Source: Rubrivivax gelatinosus
GTDB taxonomy: Bacteria > Pseudomonadota > Gammaproteobacteria > Burkholderiales > Burkholderiaceae_C
Direction of reading: 5' to 3'
DNA length: 64,000 nt
Assembly: GCF_004340905.1 (NCBI RefSeq)
Contig: NZ_SLXD01000002.1
Span: forward strand, 248,001-312,000
Shown here: piece after piece, positions 11,447-21,881 of the stretch
How the letters are laid out: the number at the start of each line of letters is the position of its first letter
Position numbering within the stretch: the first letter of the stretch is position 1
The notes under the pieces: generated by a model
What the model was told of the DNA's origin: nothing
Seen by the model: only the letters and a program-made list of their open reading frames with translations
Databases searched by the model: none
Translations under genes and position numbers: made by a program

Positions 11447-12490
11447 ATGCAGCGTCCGTCGTTCGTCCGCTTTGCCGCGATCGCCCTTGCCGCCGTGTTC
11501 GCGACGGCAGCGCAGGCGCAGGCTCCCGTGCTGAATCTCTACTCGGCCCGTCACTATCAGACCGACGAAGCCCTTTACGACAATTTCACGAAGGCCACCG
11601 GGATCCGGATCAACCGCGTCGACGCCGACGACGCCGGTGTCGTGACGCGCCTGCAGAGCGAAGGCCAAAACAGCCCGGCCGACGTCGTGCTGCTCGTCGA
11701 TGCCGCCCGTCTGTGGCGTGCCGAAAACCAGGGGCTGTTCCAGCCGGTGAAGAGCCGCGTGCTCGACGAGCGCATTCCCGCCACCTTGCGCAGCGACGAC
11801 GCCGGCCAGGGCTCGCAATGGTTCGGTTTCTCCACCCGGGCGCGCGTCGTGGTCTATGACAAGACCCGCGTGCAGCGCACCGACGTCGACACCTACGAGA
11901 AACTCGCGGATCCGGTGAACAAGGGCCGCGTCTGCACCCGCTCGGGCTCGCACCCCTACAACCTGTCGCTCTTCGGCGCGATGCTCGAACACCTCGGTCC
12001 GCAGAAGACCGAGGTCTGGCTGCGCGGCATCGTCGACAACATGGCTCGCCCGCCCAAGGGTGGCGACACCGACCAGATCAAGGCCGTCGCCAGCGGCGAA
12101 TGCGCGGTGGCGCTGACCAACAGCTACTACCTGGCGCGCCTGATGCGCTCGCAGAACCCGGCTGACCAGCAGGTCGTCGAGCGCATCGCCGTGGTCTTCC
12201 CGAACCAGGCCACGACAGGCACCCACGTCAATATCGCGGGCGGCGCCGTGGCGCGCCACGCGAAGAACCGCGAAGCCGCCGTGCGATTCCTCGAATACCT
12301 TGCCAGCGCCGAAGCACAGTCGTATTTTGCCAACGGCAACAACGAATGGCCGGCGGTCCCCGGGGTGAAGCCGGGCAATCCCGCCCTGGAGAGCTTCGGC
12401 AGCTTCAAGGCGGAATCCGTGCCGGTATCGGCGATCGGCCGCAATCAAGTGCAGGTGCAACAGATGCTGGACCGCGTCGGTTACCGCTGA
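11447..12490 (+). CDS. Fe(3+) ABC transporter substrate-binding protein (FbpA/FutA family)
   Basis: Periplasmic ferric-ion binding protein of a class that delivers iron to an ABC permease. The 347-residue protein starts with a signal peptide (MQRPSFVRFAAIALAAVF, with a likely cleavage after an AQA near residue 24). The mature start NLYSARHYQTDEALY is diagnostic of FbpA/FutA. The paired tyrosines Y227-Y228 (NSYYLARL) are in the position of the iron-coordinating tyrosines of the family. No permease or ATPase gene adjoins it, so it must work with partners encoded elsewhere. A Fur-box-like palindrome precedes it, and the H-NS-like gene follows beyond a hairpin. Confidence 0.92.
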   Translation: MQRPSFVRFAAIALAAVFATAAQAQAPVLNLYSARHYQTDEALYDNFTKATGIRINRVDADDAGVVTRLQSEGQNSPADVVLLVDAARLWRAENQGLFQPVKSRVLDERIPATLRSDDAGQGSQWFGFSTRARVVVYDKTRVQRTDVDTYEKLADPVNKGRVCTRSGSHPYNLSLFGAMLEHLGPQKTEVWLRGIVDNMARPPKGGDTDQIKAVASGECAVALTNSYYLARLMRSQNPADQQVVERIAVVFPNQATTGTHVNIAGGAVARHAKNREAAVRFLEYLASAEAQSYFANGNNEWPAVPGVKPGNPALESFGSFKAESVPVSAIGRNQVQVQQMLDRVGYR

Positions 12491-12520
12491 TTTCGCCTCC
12501 GAGATTTTTCTGCGTCTCCC

Positions 12521-12553
12521 CGGGTGCCGCGGTGGTATATTCCGCGGCACCCG
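12521..12553. terminator. 12-bp perfect hairpin between the iron-binding protein gene and the H-NS gene
   Basis: CGGGTGCCGCGG and CCGCGGCACCCG enclose a 9-nt AT-rich loop (TGGTATATT). It lies 30 bp after the upstream stop and 12 bp before the AGGAGA ribosome-binding site of the H-NS gene. There is no T-run. It may be a terminator for the upstream gene or a leader structure of the H-NS mRNA. Confidence 0.5.
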
Positions 12554-12577
12554 TAGGATTCGACAGGAGATACCTTG

Positions 12578-12886
12578 ATGGCTACGTTGTCCGAATTGCT
12601 CGCACAGAAGGCTGCACTCGAGAAGCAGATCATCGAAACGCAGCGCGAGGAACGCGCCGCGGCGATCGCGCAGGTGAAGTCGCTGATGTCGCAGTACGGG
12701 CTGACGCTGGCCGACCTGAGCGCCAAGGGCGGAGCCGCGACGCCCCGCCGCGGCAGCACCGGCAAGGTTCCGGCGAAATACCGTGATCCGGACACTGGCG
12801 ACACCTGGTCCGGCCGCGGCCTGCAGCCCAAGTGGCTGAAGGCGGCACTGGCCAACGGCCGGTCGCTGTCCGATTTCTCCGTCTGA
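12578..12886 (+). CDS. H-NS family histone-like nucleoid protein
   Basis: A 102-residue DNA-binding protein of the H-NS/BpH3 type, which oligomerises on AT-rich DNA and silences transcription. The N-terminal half is a predicted coiled coil (LSELLAQKAALEKQIIETQREERAAAIAQVKSLM). The C-terminal half carries the DNA-binding motif YRDPDTGDTWSGRGLQPKWLKAAL. The ATG at 12578 is preferred over a TTG three bases upstream because AGGAGA at 12565-12570 is well placed for it. It appears monocistronic. Confidence 0.93.
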   Translation: MATLSELLAQKAALEKQIIETQREERAAAIAQVKSLMSQYGLTLADLSAKGGAATPRRGSTGKVPAKYRDPDTGDTWSGRGLQPKWLKAALANGRSLSDFSV

Positions 12887-12985
12887 AGAGGGCCACCCCA
12901 ATTCGGGGTCGCGCCCGGGCCAGGACCCGAGGTCGGCGGTAGCATGCTGCGGAACCCTTCCGCCGCCGCCGACATCTCTTGACGC

Positions 12986-15900
12986 GTGACCCCTTCCGAT
13001 AGCCGCCGACTGCTGCCTCGCCTGTTGGCGGACGGGCTGACCACCGGCCCCGCACGTGCCGTCGGCGCTTTTGCCGCGGCACTGGGCTGCCTGCTCGCCG
13101 GGCTGCTCGGCGGGTTCTCCCTGAGCGAGATGCCGTGGAGCACGATGGGCCCGGCGGCCGGCGTCGTGCTCGCCTGCAGCCTTCGCTGGGGCCCGGGCGC
13201 CGGCGCAGGCGCCGCGCTCGGTGCGGCGCTGGCATTGCTGGCACAGCCGTTGCCGCCCCTGGACATCGCCGCCGCGCTCGTCGCCCTCGCCTGCGGGCTG
13301 ACCCTCGCATGGCGCCTGCTGCGCCAGGTCGGCTTCGAACGCCGGCTCGAGCGTGCACGCGACGTCGGCTGGCTTGCCGTCGCGACGGTCGCCGTGTTCG
13401 CTCCGGTGACCGCAGTCGTCGCCGCCGGCGCCTTGCGCTGGACCCTGCTGTCGCCGCCCGTCGACCGCGCCGGGCCGCTGGTCGCCGCCTGGGCGACGGT
13501 GGGCATCGGAGCGCTCCTCACGGCGTTCCCGCTGCTGGCACTGGACCGGCGCGTCGCGGTGGTGCTCGAACGACCGACGCGGCTGGCGGGCGCGCTGCTG
13601 CTGATCGGTGCCGCAGTCGTCGCGACGCTGCTGCTGTGTGCACCGTCCAACCGCATCGGCGGGCTCGGCACCCTGCTTCCCTACGTGACGCCTTTGCTGC
13701 TGGTCGCGCTCGCCGTGCGCCACGGCGCGCCGCTCGCCGCAGCCGCGCTGCTGCTGTGCACGACTGCCGCAGCGCTCGTCACCGCGTCGGGCCCGCCCTG
13801 GTGGGCCGCAGCGATCCAGCCCGCCCCGCTGGCCACCGGCGCCTGGCTGGCAACGCAGGCGGCGATGCTGCTGCTGCTGCACGCCGGCGCGGTCGAGGCT
13901 CGCTGGCGCGAGCAGCGCTGGGAGTGGGCACTGGACGGCTCGCGGATCGGTGTCGCCGACTGGCACGTGCACCGCGGCGAAGGCTTCGCCTCCACCGCCT
14001 GGCGCGCGCTGGCGCCCGGCCAGGAACCGGGCTGGACGCCCGCGGCCTGGCTGGGACAGGTGCATGCCGAAGACCGGGCCGGCCTGGAGGCCGCGATCGC
14101 GCTGATCGACTCGGGCCAGTCCGGCCGCCAGCAGCTGGAACTGCGCATGCGCCACGACGAGACCTGGCGCTGGCGCCAGGCGACGCTGCTGGTCATCGAA
14201 CGCGCACCCGACAGCCGCCCGGCCCGCATCCTCGCCACGCTGGCCGATGTCGAGGAACGCCACGAGGCACTGGAGCGCCAGCGCCTGTCGGCCAGCCTGT
14301 TCCAGCACCTGCACGAAGGCCTGCTCGTCACCGACGCCGAACTCCACGTGCTGGAGGCCAACCCGGCCTACAGCGAGATCCTCGGCGTGCCGCGCGAGCG
14401 CCTGATCGGCACCGTGCCTTCGCTGCTCAGCCCGGCCCCCGATGACGCGCGTGCGCGCCAGCAGCGTGCCGAGATGTGGGGCGCGCTGCGCGAGCGCGGC
14501 AGCTGGCGCGGCGAACTCGACGAGCGCCGCGCCGACGGCCAGCTGCGCACGCTGCAGGCGACGATCTCGACGGTGCCCGGCGCCGAACGGCGCACCCGCC
14601 ACCATGTGCTCGTCATCTCCGACATCACCGAGCAGCGCCGCCAGCGCGAGCTGCTCGAACGTCAGGCGCTCTACGACGAACTGACGCGCCTGCCCAACCG
14701 AGCCCAGCTGTCGACGCTGCTCGCCGAGGCGATGACGGTGGCCGACCGCGACGGCTTCCTCATCGCCGTCTGCTACCTGGACCTGGACCATTTCAAGCCG
14801 GTCAACGACCGTTACGGGCACGCCGCAGGCGACCGCCTCCTGGTCGAGCTCGCCAGCCGGCTGCGCAACACGCTGCGCCGGCGCGAGCGCTGGGCCGACG
14901 TGGCCGCCCGCCTGCACGGCGACGAGTTCGTGCTGCTGCTGCGTGCCGGCTCGATCGACGAGGCGCGGCGTGCCATCGTGCGCGTGCTGCGCGTGCTGTC
15001 GCAGCCCTATCTCGTCGATCCGGCGTCCGACCCGGTGCCGATCACGACCAGCCTGGGCGCCACGCTGTATCCGCTGGACCGCCAGGATCCCGAGACCCTG
15101 CTGCGCCATGCCGACCACGCGATGTACGAGGCCAAGCAGTCCGGCCGCAACGGCTACGTGCTGTTCGACCCCGCCAGCCGCCAGGAACGCGAAGCGCTGG
15201 CGATGGCTCAGAGCGAGATCGAGCAGGGGCTCGACCGCGGCGAGCTGATGCTGCGCTACCAGCCCAAGGTCGACATGCGCAGCGGCCGGGTCGTCGGCTT
15301 CGAGGCCCTGCTGCGCTGGGAACACCCGATCAAGGGCGAACTCGCGCCGCACGCCTTCCTGCCCTGCATCGAAGACGACGGGCTGCTGGTGCGCGTCGGC
15401 GACTGGGTGCTGTCGCAGGCGCTGGAGCATCTGGCGCAGTGGCGCCGCGACGGGCTCGATTTCGCCGTCGGCGTCAACGTCTCGTCGCGCCACCTGCGCC
15501 GCGCCGACTTCGCCGCCCAGCTCGCGGCGCTCATCGCGCGCCACGGCCACGACCTCGCCCCCTACCTGGAACTCGAGGTCGTCGAGACCGCCGCGATCGC
15601 CGCCGAGGACAGCCCGACGACCTCGGCGCAGATGAAGCAGTGCCGCGAGCTCGGCGTGCGTTTCGCGCTCGACGACTTCGGCACCGGCTACTCGCCCTTG
15701 CGCTACCTGAAGGACCTGCCCGCGGACACGCTGAAGATCGACCGCGGGTTCGTGCACAACATGCTCGACGACGCCCAGGACCGCGGCATCGTCGAGGGCA
15801 TCATCAGCCTGGCGCGCACCTTCGGCTGCAGCGTCGTCGCCGAGGGCGTGGAGACGCCCGCACAGGCACGCATGCTGCTGGACCTGGGCTGCGACATCGG

Positions 15901-16027
15901 CCAGGGCACCGGCATCGCCTCGCCGCTGCGCGCCGGCCAGGTGGCGCAGTGGGTGCGCGACTTCCGCGGCGTTTTTGTCATCGCGCCGGCGGGCGCCGCC
16001 GACGGCTTGGCTAGACTCGGCGGGTGA
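12986..16027 (+). CDS. Membrane c-di-GMP signalling protein: multi-TM sensor, PAS, GGDEF (HGDEF), EAL
   Basis: A 1013-residue bifunctional-type protein. Hydrophobic segments fill roughly residues 25-290 (MASE1-like by appearance). Two PAS/PAC regions follow, then a GGDEF domain and an EAL domain. The GGDEF signature reads HGDEF (H644-F648), preceded at the correct 5-residue distance by the RxxD inhibitory site RWAD (635-638). The EAL domain looks intact: EALLRW at 773, VNVSSRHL, the ELEVVE glutamate, DDFGTGYS at 896, KIDRGF and EGVET. I therefore expect phosphodiesterase activity and uncertain cyclase activity. The start is a GTG at 12986, since no better codon is available. Its TGA overlaps the GTG start of dnaG by 4 bp. 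Confidence 0.93.
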   Translation: MTPSDSRRLLPRLLADGLTTGPARAVGAFAAALGCLLAGLLGGFSLSEMPWSTMGPAAGVVLACSLRWGPGAGAGAALGAALALLAQPLPPLDIAAALVALACGLTLAWRLLRQVGFERRLERARDVGWLAVATVAVFAPVTAVVAAGALRWTLLSPPVDRAGPLVAAWATVGIGALLTAFPLLALDRRVAVVLERPTRLAGALLLIGAAVVATLLLCAPSNRIGGLGTLLPYVTPLLLVALAVRHGAPLAAAALLLCTTAAALVTASGPPWWAAAIQPAPLATGAWLATQAAMLLLLHAGAVEARWREQRWEWALDGSRIGVADWHVHRGEGFASTAWRALAPGQEPGWTPAAWLGQVHAEDRAGLEAAIALIDSGQSGRQQLELRMRHDETWRWRQATLLVIERAPDSRPARILATLADVEERHEALERQRLSASLFQHLHEGLLVTDAELHVLEANPAYSEILGVPRERLIGTVPSLLSPAPDDARARQQRAEMWGALRERGSWRGELDERRADGQLRTLQATISTVPGAERRTRHHVLVISDITEQRRQRELLERQALYDELTRLPNRAQLSTLLAEAMTVADRDGFLIAVCYLDLDHFKPVNDRYGHAAGDRLLVELASRLRNTLRRRERWADVAARLHGDEFVLLLRAGSIDEARRAIVRVLRVLSQPYLVDPASDPVPITTSLGATLYPLDRQDPETLLRHADHAMYEAKQSGRNGYVLFDPASRQEREALAMAQSEIEQGLDRGELMLRYQPKVDMRSGRVVGFEALLRWEHPIKGELAPHAFLPCIEDDGLLVRVGDWVLSQALEHLAQWRRDGLDFAVGVNVSSRHLRRADFAAQLAALIARHGHDLAPYLELEVVETAAIAAEDSPTTSAQMKQCRELGVRFALDDFGTGYSPLRYLKDLPADTLKIDRGFVHNMLDDAQDRGIVEGIISLARTFGCSVVAEGVETPAQARMLLDLGCDIGQGTGIASPLRAGQVAQWVRDFRGVFVIAPAGAADGLARLGG

Positions 16028-17787
16028 TTCCCGCCGGTTTTCTCCAGGATCTGCTGTCCCGCGTCGACATCGTCGACGTGGTCGGTCAGCACGTCGAGCT
16101 CAAGCGCGGCGGCGCCAACCTGATGGGCCTGTGCCCGTTCCACGCCGAGAAGTCGCCGAGCTTCTCGGTCAGCCCGAGCAAGCAGTTCTACTACTGCTTC
16201 GGCTGCGGCGCCTCGGGCGACGCGATCCGCTTCCTCACCGAACACCTGGGCCTGAGCTTCGTCGAGGCGGTGCGCGATCTGGCGCAGCGCGTGGGCATGC
16301 AGGTCCCCGAGGAGCAGCTGAGCGCCGAGGAACTGGTGCGCCGCGACAAGCTGCGCGAGCGCCGGCTGTCGATGGGCGAGGTGCTGGTGCGCGCCAACGA
16401 CTTCTACCGTGCCCAGCTCAAGGCCAGCCCGCGGGCGGTCGGCTACCTGAAGGCGCGCGGCCTGACCGGCGTCGTCGCCGCGCGTTTCGGCCTGGGCTAC
16501 GCGCCGCCGGGCTGGCGCACGCTGGCCGGCGTGTTCCCGCGCTACGACGACCCGCTGCTCGAGGAAGCCGGTCTGGTGCGCCACCGCGAGGCCGCCGACG
16601 GCGAGGCCGAGGACAGCGAGCGTGGCCGCTACGACTGGTTCCGCGACCGGGTGATGTTCCCGATCCGCAACGTCGCCGGCGAGGTCATCGGCTTCGGCGG
16701 CCGCGTGCTCGACGACAGCAAGCCCAAGTACATCAACTCGCCCGAGACGCCGCTGTTCAGCAAGGGCCGCGAGCTCTACGGCCTGTTCGAGGCCCGCCAG
16801 GCGCTGCGCGAACGCGGCTGCGCGATCGTCGTCGAGGGCTACATGGACGTCGTCGCGCTGGCCCAGCACGGCGTCAGCAACGCCGTCGCGACGCTGGGCA
16901 CGGCCTGCACCGCCGAACACGTGCAGAAGCTGTTCCGCTTCACCGACGCGATCGTCTTCTCGTTCGACGGCGACGCCGCCGGCCGGCGCGCGGCCGCGCG
17001 TGCACTCGAGGCCGCGCTGCCGCACGCGAGCGACCTGCGAAGCGTCAAGTTCCTCTTCCTGCCGCCCGAACACGACCCCGACAGCTACGTGCGTGAACTG
17101 GGCGTCGAGGCCTTCGAACAGGCGCTGGCTGCCGCGGTGCCACTGTCGCGCCAGCTCGTCGAACTGGCCGCCGAGGACGCCGACCTCGACACCGCCGAAG
17201 GCCGTGCCAGGCTGGCGGCACAAGCGCGGCCCCTGTGGTCGGCGCTGCCCGAGGGCAGCCTGAAGGACCAGCTGCTCGGCGAGATCGCCGAACGCGCCCG
17301 GCTGCCCCGCGAGGACCTGGCGCGGCGCTGGGGCCTGCGTGCCGGCGAGGCCCCTCGTGTCGCCCCCGAGACGCCACCGGAGCGCCCCGCCTACGGCGCT
17401 CGCCGGGGGTCGCCAGCGCCCCGGCGCGGCGGAGCGCGCGTGTCGGTGCGCCAGCCACAGGACCAGGCGGTGCGCCTGCTGTTGCTGCGCGCCGGCTGGT
17501 GGCTGGAGCTGACCGACGCCGACCACGAGGCGCTGACCGGCGTGCCCGACTGGCACGCGGAGTGTTTCCGCTGGATCGAGCGCTGGCTGGCCGAGCACGG
17601 CGACACACCCTGGCCCACGCTTCGCGAGCAGATCGCCAGCGAGCCCTGGGGCGAGCAGGCCGTCGAACTGGTCGATGCCGCCGAGGTGCCGATCGAGCCG
17701 CTGCTGGAGGACCTGCGCACCGCGGTCGCCCAGACCGTGCGCGCCCAGGCGCTGCGCCAGGCGATGGCGGTTCTGGGTCGGCGGTGA
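16024..17787 (+). CDS. dnaG: DNA primase DnaG
   Basis: Makes the RNA primers for chromosome replication, working with the DnaB helicase (also encoded in this window at 30.3 kb). The 587-residue protein has the N-terminal zinc-binding domain (C37, H40, C58, C61), then the RNA-polymerase/TOPRIM core (IVVEGYMDVVALAQHG, then FSFDGDAAGRRAA). A C-terminal helicase-interaction region follows a charged linker. The start is a GTG overlapping the stop of the upstream GGDEF/EAL gene (GTGA), so the two are probably translationally coupled. rpoD follows after about 300 bp with its own promoter. Confidence 0.97.
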   Translation: MIPAGFLQDLLSRVDIVDVVGQHVELKRGGANLMGLCPFHAEKSPSFSVSPSKQFYYCFGCGASGDAIRFLTEHLGLSFVEAVRDLAQRVGMQVPEEQLSAEELVRRDKLRERRLSMGEVLVRANDFYRAQLKASPRAVGYLKARGLTGVVAARFGLGYAPPGWRTLAGVFPRYDDPLLEEAGLVRHREAADGEAEDSERGRYDWFRDRVMFPIRNVAGEVIGFGGRVLDDSKPKYINSPETPLFSKGRELYGLFEARQALRERGCAIVVEGYMDVVALAQHGVSNAVATLGTACTAEHVQKLFRFTDAIVFSFDGDAAGRRAAARALEAALPHASDLRSVKFLFLPPEHDPDSYVRELGVEAFEQALAAAVPLSRQLVELAAEDADLDTAEGRARLAAQARPLWSALPEGSLKDQLLGEIAERARLPREDLARRWGLRAGEAPRVAPETPPERPAYGARRGSPAPRRGGARVSVRQPQDQAVRLLLLRAGWWLELTDADHEALTGVPDWHAECFRWIERWLAEHGDTPWPTLREQIASEPWGEQAVELVDAAEVPIEPLLEDLRTAVAQTVRAQALRQAMAVLGRR

Positions 17788-17827
17788 CGCACTCGGGCCT
17801 GCCGCTTGCCCCGATGCTCGCAAATTT

Positions 17828-17856
17828 TTGACGAACCAGAGATCGTCGCCGATAAT
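17828..17856 (+). promoter_or_regulatory. Near-consensus sigma-70 promoter for rpoD
   Basis: TTGACG at 17828-17833 and GATAAT at 17851-17856 are separated by exactly 17 bp. This is the clearest housekeeping promoter in the window. It lies 40 bp after dnaG and implies an rpoD leader of about 230 nt. Apart from the two hairpins listed next, I see no gene in this roughly 300-bp gap. Confidence 0.8.
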
Positions 17857-18006
17857 GGCGGGTTTGTTGCAGCGGCAAGAGTGAGCAGCAGCACCTCCGG
17901 GCCCCGGCCACCCACGACACGGGTTTTAAAGGCCAACTTCACCCGCAAGGGCTGCGCATTCCGATGAGTTCACGCGAGCTTGCCCGTCTGGACGCGCCAC
18001 CCCAGG

Positions 18007-18057
18007 ACGCCGCACGTCGCGGCGTGACTCCCTACGCCTTGCGGCGAACGCAAGGCG
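18007..18057 (+). promoter_or_regulatory. Two stem-loops in the rpoD leader
   Basis: The first stem-loop is ACGCCGC / GCGGCGT with a 5-nt loop (18007-18025). The second is CGCCTTGCG / CGCAAGGCG with loop GCGAA (18035-18057). The second ends 34 nt before the rpoD ATG. Back-to-back stems this close to a start codon may affect translation or transcript stability. No known leader family was recognised. Confidence 0.45.
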
Positions 18058-18091
18058 GGGCGTGGCCGTGGAAACCTTCCCGAGGAACCGC

Positions 18092-20278
<2,187 letters not shown>

Positions 20279-20414
20279 TTGGCCAGATACCAAGCCGCCG
20301 CAGGCGGCCGCTCGCGACGGCGAGCGCGCAGCGGGCGGCGCAGCCACAAGCTGCGGACGTATCTGGACAATCTTTGATTGGCCAGGCAGGTCGCCGCCGC
20401 AGGCGGCCGCTGTC

Positions 20415-20475
20415 TGGGGTCCTCGGGATGCGGCGGCGCTCCGCCGCATCGCGCGCGTGCTTGGGCACGACCCCA
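20415..20475 (+). terminator. Nested hairpins after the rpoD duplication
   Basis: The inner stem GATGCGGCGG / CCGCCGCATC has a 4-nt loop (20427-20450). It sits inside an outer pair TGGGGTC (20415-20421) / GACCCCA (20469-20475). It probably marks the end of rpoD transcripts ahead of the cyclase gene. No T-run is present. Confidence 0.45.
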
Positions 20476-20532
20476 GAAGCGGCATCCCCACCCCCTGCGT
20501 CGGAAGGGGAAAGCGATAAAATTGCGCGCTGA

Positions 20533-21489
20533 ATGACGCAGATCTCCGACCTCACCGTGCTGTTCGCCGATCTTCGGGGCAGCACCGCGCTGTACGAGAC
20601 GCTCGGCAATGCCGAGGCCACGTCGGTGGTGACGCATTGCGTCGGTTCGCTGACGCGTCCGGTGTCCGATTTCGGCGGCCATGTCGTCAAGACGCTGGGT
20701 GACGGCCTGATGGCCGTCTTCCCGAGGCCGACGAGCGCGCTGCAGGCCGCGGCGGTGATACACGAGGTTCTCGACGCCATCACCAGCCGGGGCCACCAGC
20801 ACGGCGCGTCCACCGGCTTGCGCGACCTGAAGCTGCAGATCGCGATGGCCCGCGGCGAAGTCGTGGAGATGGCCGGCGACTGCTACGGCGACGCCGTCAA
20901 CGTCGCCGCCCGGCTGCTCGACCACGCGGGCGACAACGAGACGCTCGTCACCGCCGAGGTCCTGCAGGGCCTGCCCGAGCAGACACGCTCGCGCTTTCGC
21001 TGCCTGGACCGCATGGTGCTGCGCGGCCGAGTCGAACCGGTGCAGGTGTTCGTGCTCGGCGGCCGCCCCGGCACCGACCTGCCGCCGACGCAGTTCGCCG
21101 GCGACTCCGCGCCCGTGTCCGAGCCCGACGGACTGCGGCTGGAATGGGTCGACCACCACGACATCTTCGCCAGCCGGCAGATGCCGGTGGTGCTCGGGCG
21201 CGGCCCGCAGTCCGAGTTCCGCGTCGACGACTCGCGTGTCTCGCGCTCGCACGCGCGCGTCGACTGGCACGGTGGCGCCTTCCAGCTCACCGACCTCAGC
21301 TACAACGGCACCTACGTGCGCTTTGCCGATGGCGAGATCGTCAGCCTTCGCCGCGGCAGTTGCACGCTGCACGGCAGCGGCGAGATCGGCCTGGGTGGCT
21401 CGCCCGGCGACCCGGCTGCGACCTGCGTGCTGTTCGACGTCCTCCGTTTCGGCGACACCCAGCCGCTGCTCGCAGCGGACCTGCTCTAG
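20533..21489 (+). CDS. Class III adenylate cyclase with C-terminal FHA domain
   Basis: A 318-residue soluble signalling protein. The N-terminal half is a class III nucleotide cyclase domain with both metal aspartates (D13 in LFADLRGST, D57 in TLGDGLMAVF). It has the adenine-type lysine and aspartate (K53, D120) and the transition-state residues N123 and R127 (GDAVNVAAR), so ATP to cAMP activity is predicted. The C-terminal half (about 215-290) is an FHA phosphothreonine-binding domain (VVLGRGPQSEFRVDDSRVSRSHARV, then DLSYNGTYV). The ATG at 20533 follows a TAAAAT -10-like sequence by only about 10 bp, so the mRNA may have almost no leader. A receiver gene and hemH follow closely. Confidence 0.9.
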   Translation: MTQISDLTVLFADLRGSTALYETLGNAEATSVVTHCVGSLTRPVSDFGGHVVKTLGDGLMAVFPRPTSALQAAAVIHEVLDAITSRGHQHGASTGLRDLKLQIAMARGEVVEMAGDCYGDAVNVAARLLDHAGDNETLVTAEVLQGLPEQTRSRFRCLDRMVLRGRVEPVQVFVLGGRPGTDLPPTQFAGDSAPVSEPDGLRLEWVDHHDIFASRQMPVVLGRGPQSEFRVDDSRVSRSHARVDWHGGAFQLTDLSYNGTYVRFADGEIVSLRRGSCTLHGSGEIGLGGSPGDPAATCVLFDVLRFGDTQPLLAADLL

Positions 21490-21506
21490 CATCCACGGCC
21501 CACGAC

Positions 21507-21881
21507 ATGCGCGTGCTGTACGTCGACGACGATCGGATCAACACCCTGCTCTTCGAGGAAACCTGCCGCTGCGCGGGCGACTTCGAGGTCGCCTGCGCCG
21601 GCACCGGTGCCGAAGCGCTGGAACTGGCGGCCGTGTTTGCCGCCGAGGCCCTGGTCATCGACCTCCACCTGCCCGACACCAATGGCTTCGAACTCCTGCC
21701 GGCACTGCGCCAGGCACTGGGTGGACGCCGTCTGCCGGCCTTCCTGTGCACCGCGGACGAACCGGCGCAGGTCGCCGAACGGGCCGCCGCGGCCGGGTTC
21801 GACGGTTGCTGGACCAAGCCGGTGACCGTCGAGGCGATGCTCGCCGAACTGCAGCGCGGCGAGCGCGGCCCGGCGGCATGA
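21507..21881 (+). CDS. Single-domain response regulator (CheY-like)
   Basis: A 124-residue stand-alone receiver with the full catalytic set: acidic pocket D7-D9, phospho-acceptor D52 (LVIDLHLPDTNGF), T82 and K104 (CWTKP). It has no output domain, so it should act by protein-protein contact or as a phosphate shuttle. It begins 17 bp after the cyclase/FHA gene, and its stop overlaps the ATG of hemH (ATGA), indicating one operon. No histidine kinase lies in the window, so its partner is encoded elsewhere. Confidence 0.9.
   Translation: MRVLYVDDDRINTLLFEETCRCAGDFEVACAGTGAEALELAAVFAAEALVIDLHLPDTNGFELLPALRQALGGRRLPAFLCTADEPAQVAERAAAAGFDGCWTKPVTVEAMLAELQRGERGPAA

Noticed and set aside
10967-15757. 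A 1596-codon open frame on the minus strand opposite argA, the iron-binding protein, hns and the GGDEF/EAL gene
   Set aside because: It crosses several well-supported genes on the other strand, has low-complexity composition and no recognisable domain. Long antisense frames are expected in GC-rich DNA.
20346-20411. Second rpoD 3' copy as part of a small gene
   Set aside because: The short frame through it is an out-of-frame reading of the rpoD end with no start signal. The DNA repeat is the real feature.
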